This document shows, in pieces, positions 15,431 to 15,722 of a DNA stretch of 15,722 nt (position 1 is its first letter; each line of letters begins with the position of its first letter). The stretch spans positions 1 through 15,722 of the forward strand of contig DIHI01000141.1 in the NCBI GenBank assembly GCA_002420085.1, in the 5' to 3' direction. The position numbers and the translations under genes are program-made. Under the pieces are notes generated by a model. That model ran no database searches and had not been told where the DNA came from. It saw only the letters and a program-made list of their open reading frames with translations. Source of the stretch: Lysobacterales bacterium UBA5700 (GTDB taxonomy: Bacteria > Pseudomonadota > Gammaproteobacteria > Xanthomonadales > Xanthomonadaceae).

Positions 15431-15722
15431 TCAGAAGCTCGGATTGCAGCTAAGTTCTTCAAAATCGGAAGCAATGGCACCGACGCTGTCGCGAACCAGC
15501 ACACTGACCTGGTCAGAAGATTGACCAAAGCCGCAATTGGCCTCGACAAAGACTTGCTCGGGATCAATGAATGGCGTTCCGCTCGACCATTCATACGTGT
15601 ACGGCTGAGTGCCACCACTCGCTGAGGCGAGACAATCATACAGAGGACCACTACCACCAATGAGGCCGGTGAAGGAGCACAAAATGGTGACCGAGAGAGA
15701 GCTCGGCGGCGGCGGCGGGGGC
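15431..15722 (-). CDS. C-terminal part of a probable secreted protein with Ig-like domain (partial)
   Basis: The frame is open from the window's right edge to a TGA at 15431-15433 and gives 96 residues; the true start lies outside. It begins with six consecutive prolines, which look like an interdomain linker. About 80 residues follow with the pattern C-x-A-S-A-S-GGTQPYTYEWSSG, then NCGFG and QVSVLVRDSVGAIAS. This resembles PKD/SprB-type Ig-like repeats of exported bacterial proteins. Four cysteines in this stretch suggest disulfides and a non-cytoplasmic location. A TTG at 15682 is not the start, since the frame continues upstream. Base composition is visibly less GC-rich than the rest of the window, apart from the proline run. 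The catalytic or anchoring part of the protein, if any, cannot be seen. Confidence 0.7.
   Translation of the reverse strand, partial: PPPPPPSSLSVTILCSFTGLIGGSGPLYDCLASASGGTQPYTYEWSSGTPFIDPEQVFVEANCGFGQSSDQVSVLVRDSVGAIASDFEELSCNPSF

Noticed and set aside
15296..15625. Plus-strand frames of 65 and 109 codons in the right-hand region
   Set aside because: They lie opposite the secreted-protein frame and the hairpins, have no recognisable domain and no good ribosome-binding site.

Overview
This window looks like an ordinary chromosomal core region from a GC-rich gammaproteobacterium, most likely of the order Lysobacterales (Xanthomonadales). That placement is an inference. It rests on the gene order kdsD-kdsC-lptC-lptA-lptB-rpoN-hpf-ptsN-hprK-rapZ-EIIA-HPr-EI-mgtE, and above all on an HPr kinase (hprK) sitting between ptsN and rapZ, where enteric bacteria have no hprK. 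I see no insertion sequence, phage gene, CRISPR array, tRNA or rRNA.

Layout. Positions 3-1766, minus strand: murA (peptidoglycan precursor synthesis) and ibaG (BolA family). Positions 1961-5349, plus strand: a tightly packed lipopolysaccharide operon, with kdsD and kdsC (3-deoxy-D-manno-octulosonate synthesis) followed by lptC, lptA and lptB (LPS export machine). Positions 5549-6970: rpoN (sigma-54). Positions 7309-12420: a regulatory phosphotransferase block made of hpf, ptsN (EIIA-Ntr), hprK, rapZ, a mannose-type EIIA, ptsH (HPr) and ptsI (EI). Positions 12439-12825, minus: a small unnamed lipoprotein. Positions 13079-14440, plus: mgtE (Mg2+ channel/transporter). Positions 14466-15149, minus: tsaB (tRNA t6A synthesis). 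Positions 15431-15722, minus: the C-terminal end of a secreted Ig-like-domain protein that runs off the window.

How the genes work together. The kds/lpt genes make and export LPS, next to the cell-wall gene murA. The PTS genes form a complete phosphate relay (EI to HPr to EIIA) with conserved active-site histidines, but no sugar permease (EIIB/EIIC) is encoded here. Together with HprK and the conserved Ser46 of HPr, this suggests a regulatory rather than a transport role. Most neighbours in the two plus-strand operons overlap by 1-20 nt or abut, so translational coupling is likely.

The protein genes are nearly all familiar. The less ordinary signals are: a candidate small RNA or 3' element with a 14-bp terminator upstream of tsaB; a RapZ that lacks the basic C-terminal residues needed for RNA binding in E. 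coli; a T7 run in rpoN whose loss of one T would truncate the protein; strong hairpins in the rapZ-EIIA gap and in the lipoprotein leader; and a visibly less GC-rich right-hand end carrying the secreted protein. I did not find convincing evidence of a wholly new system.
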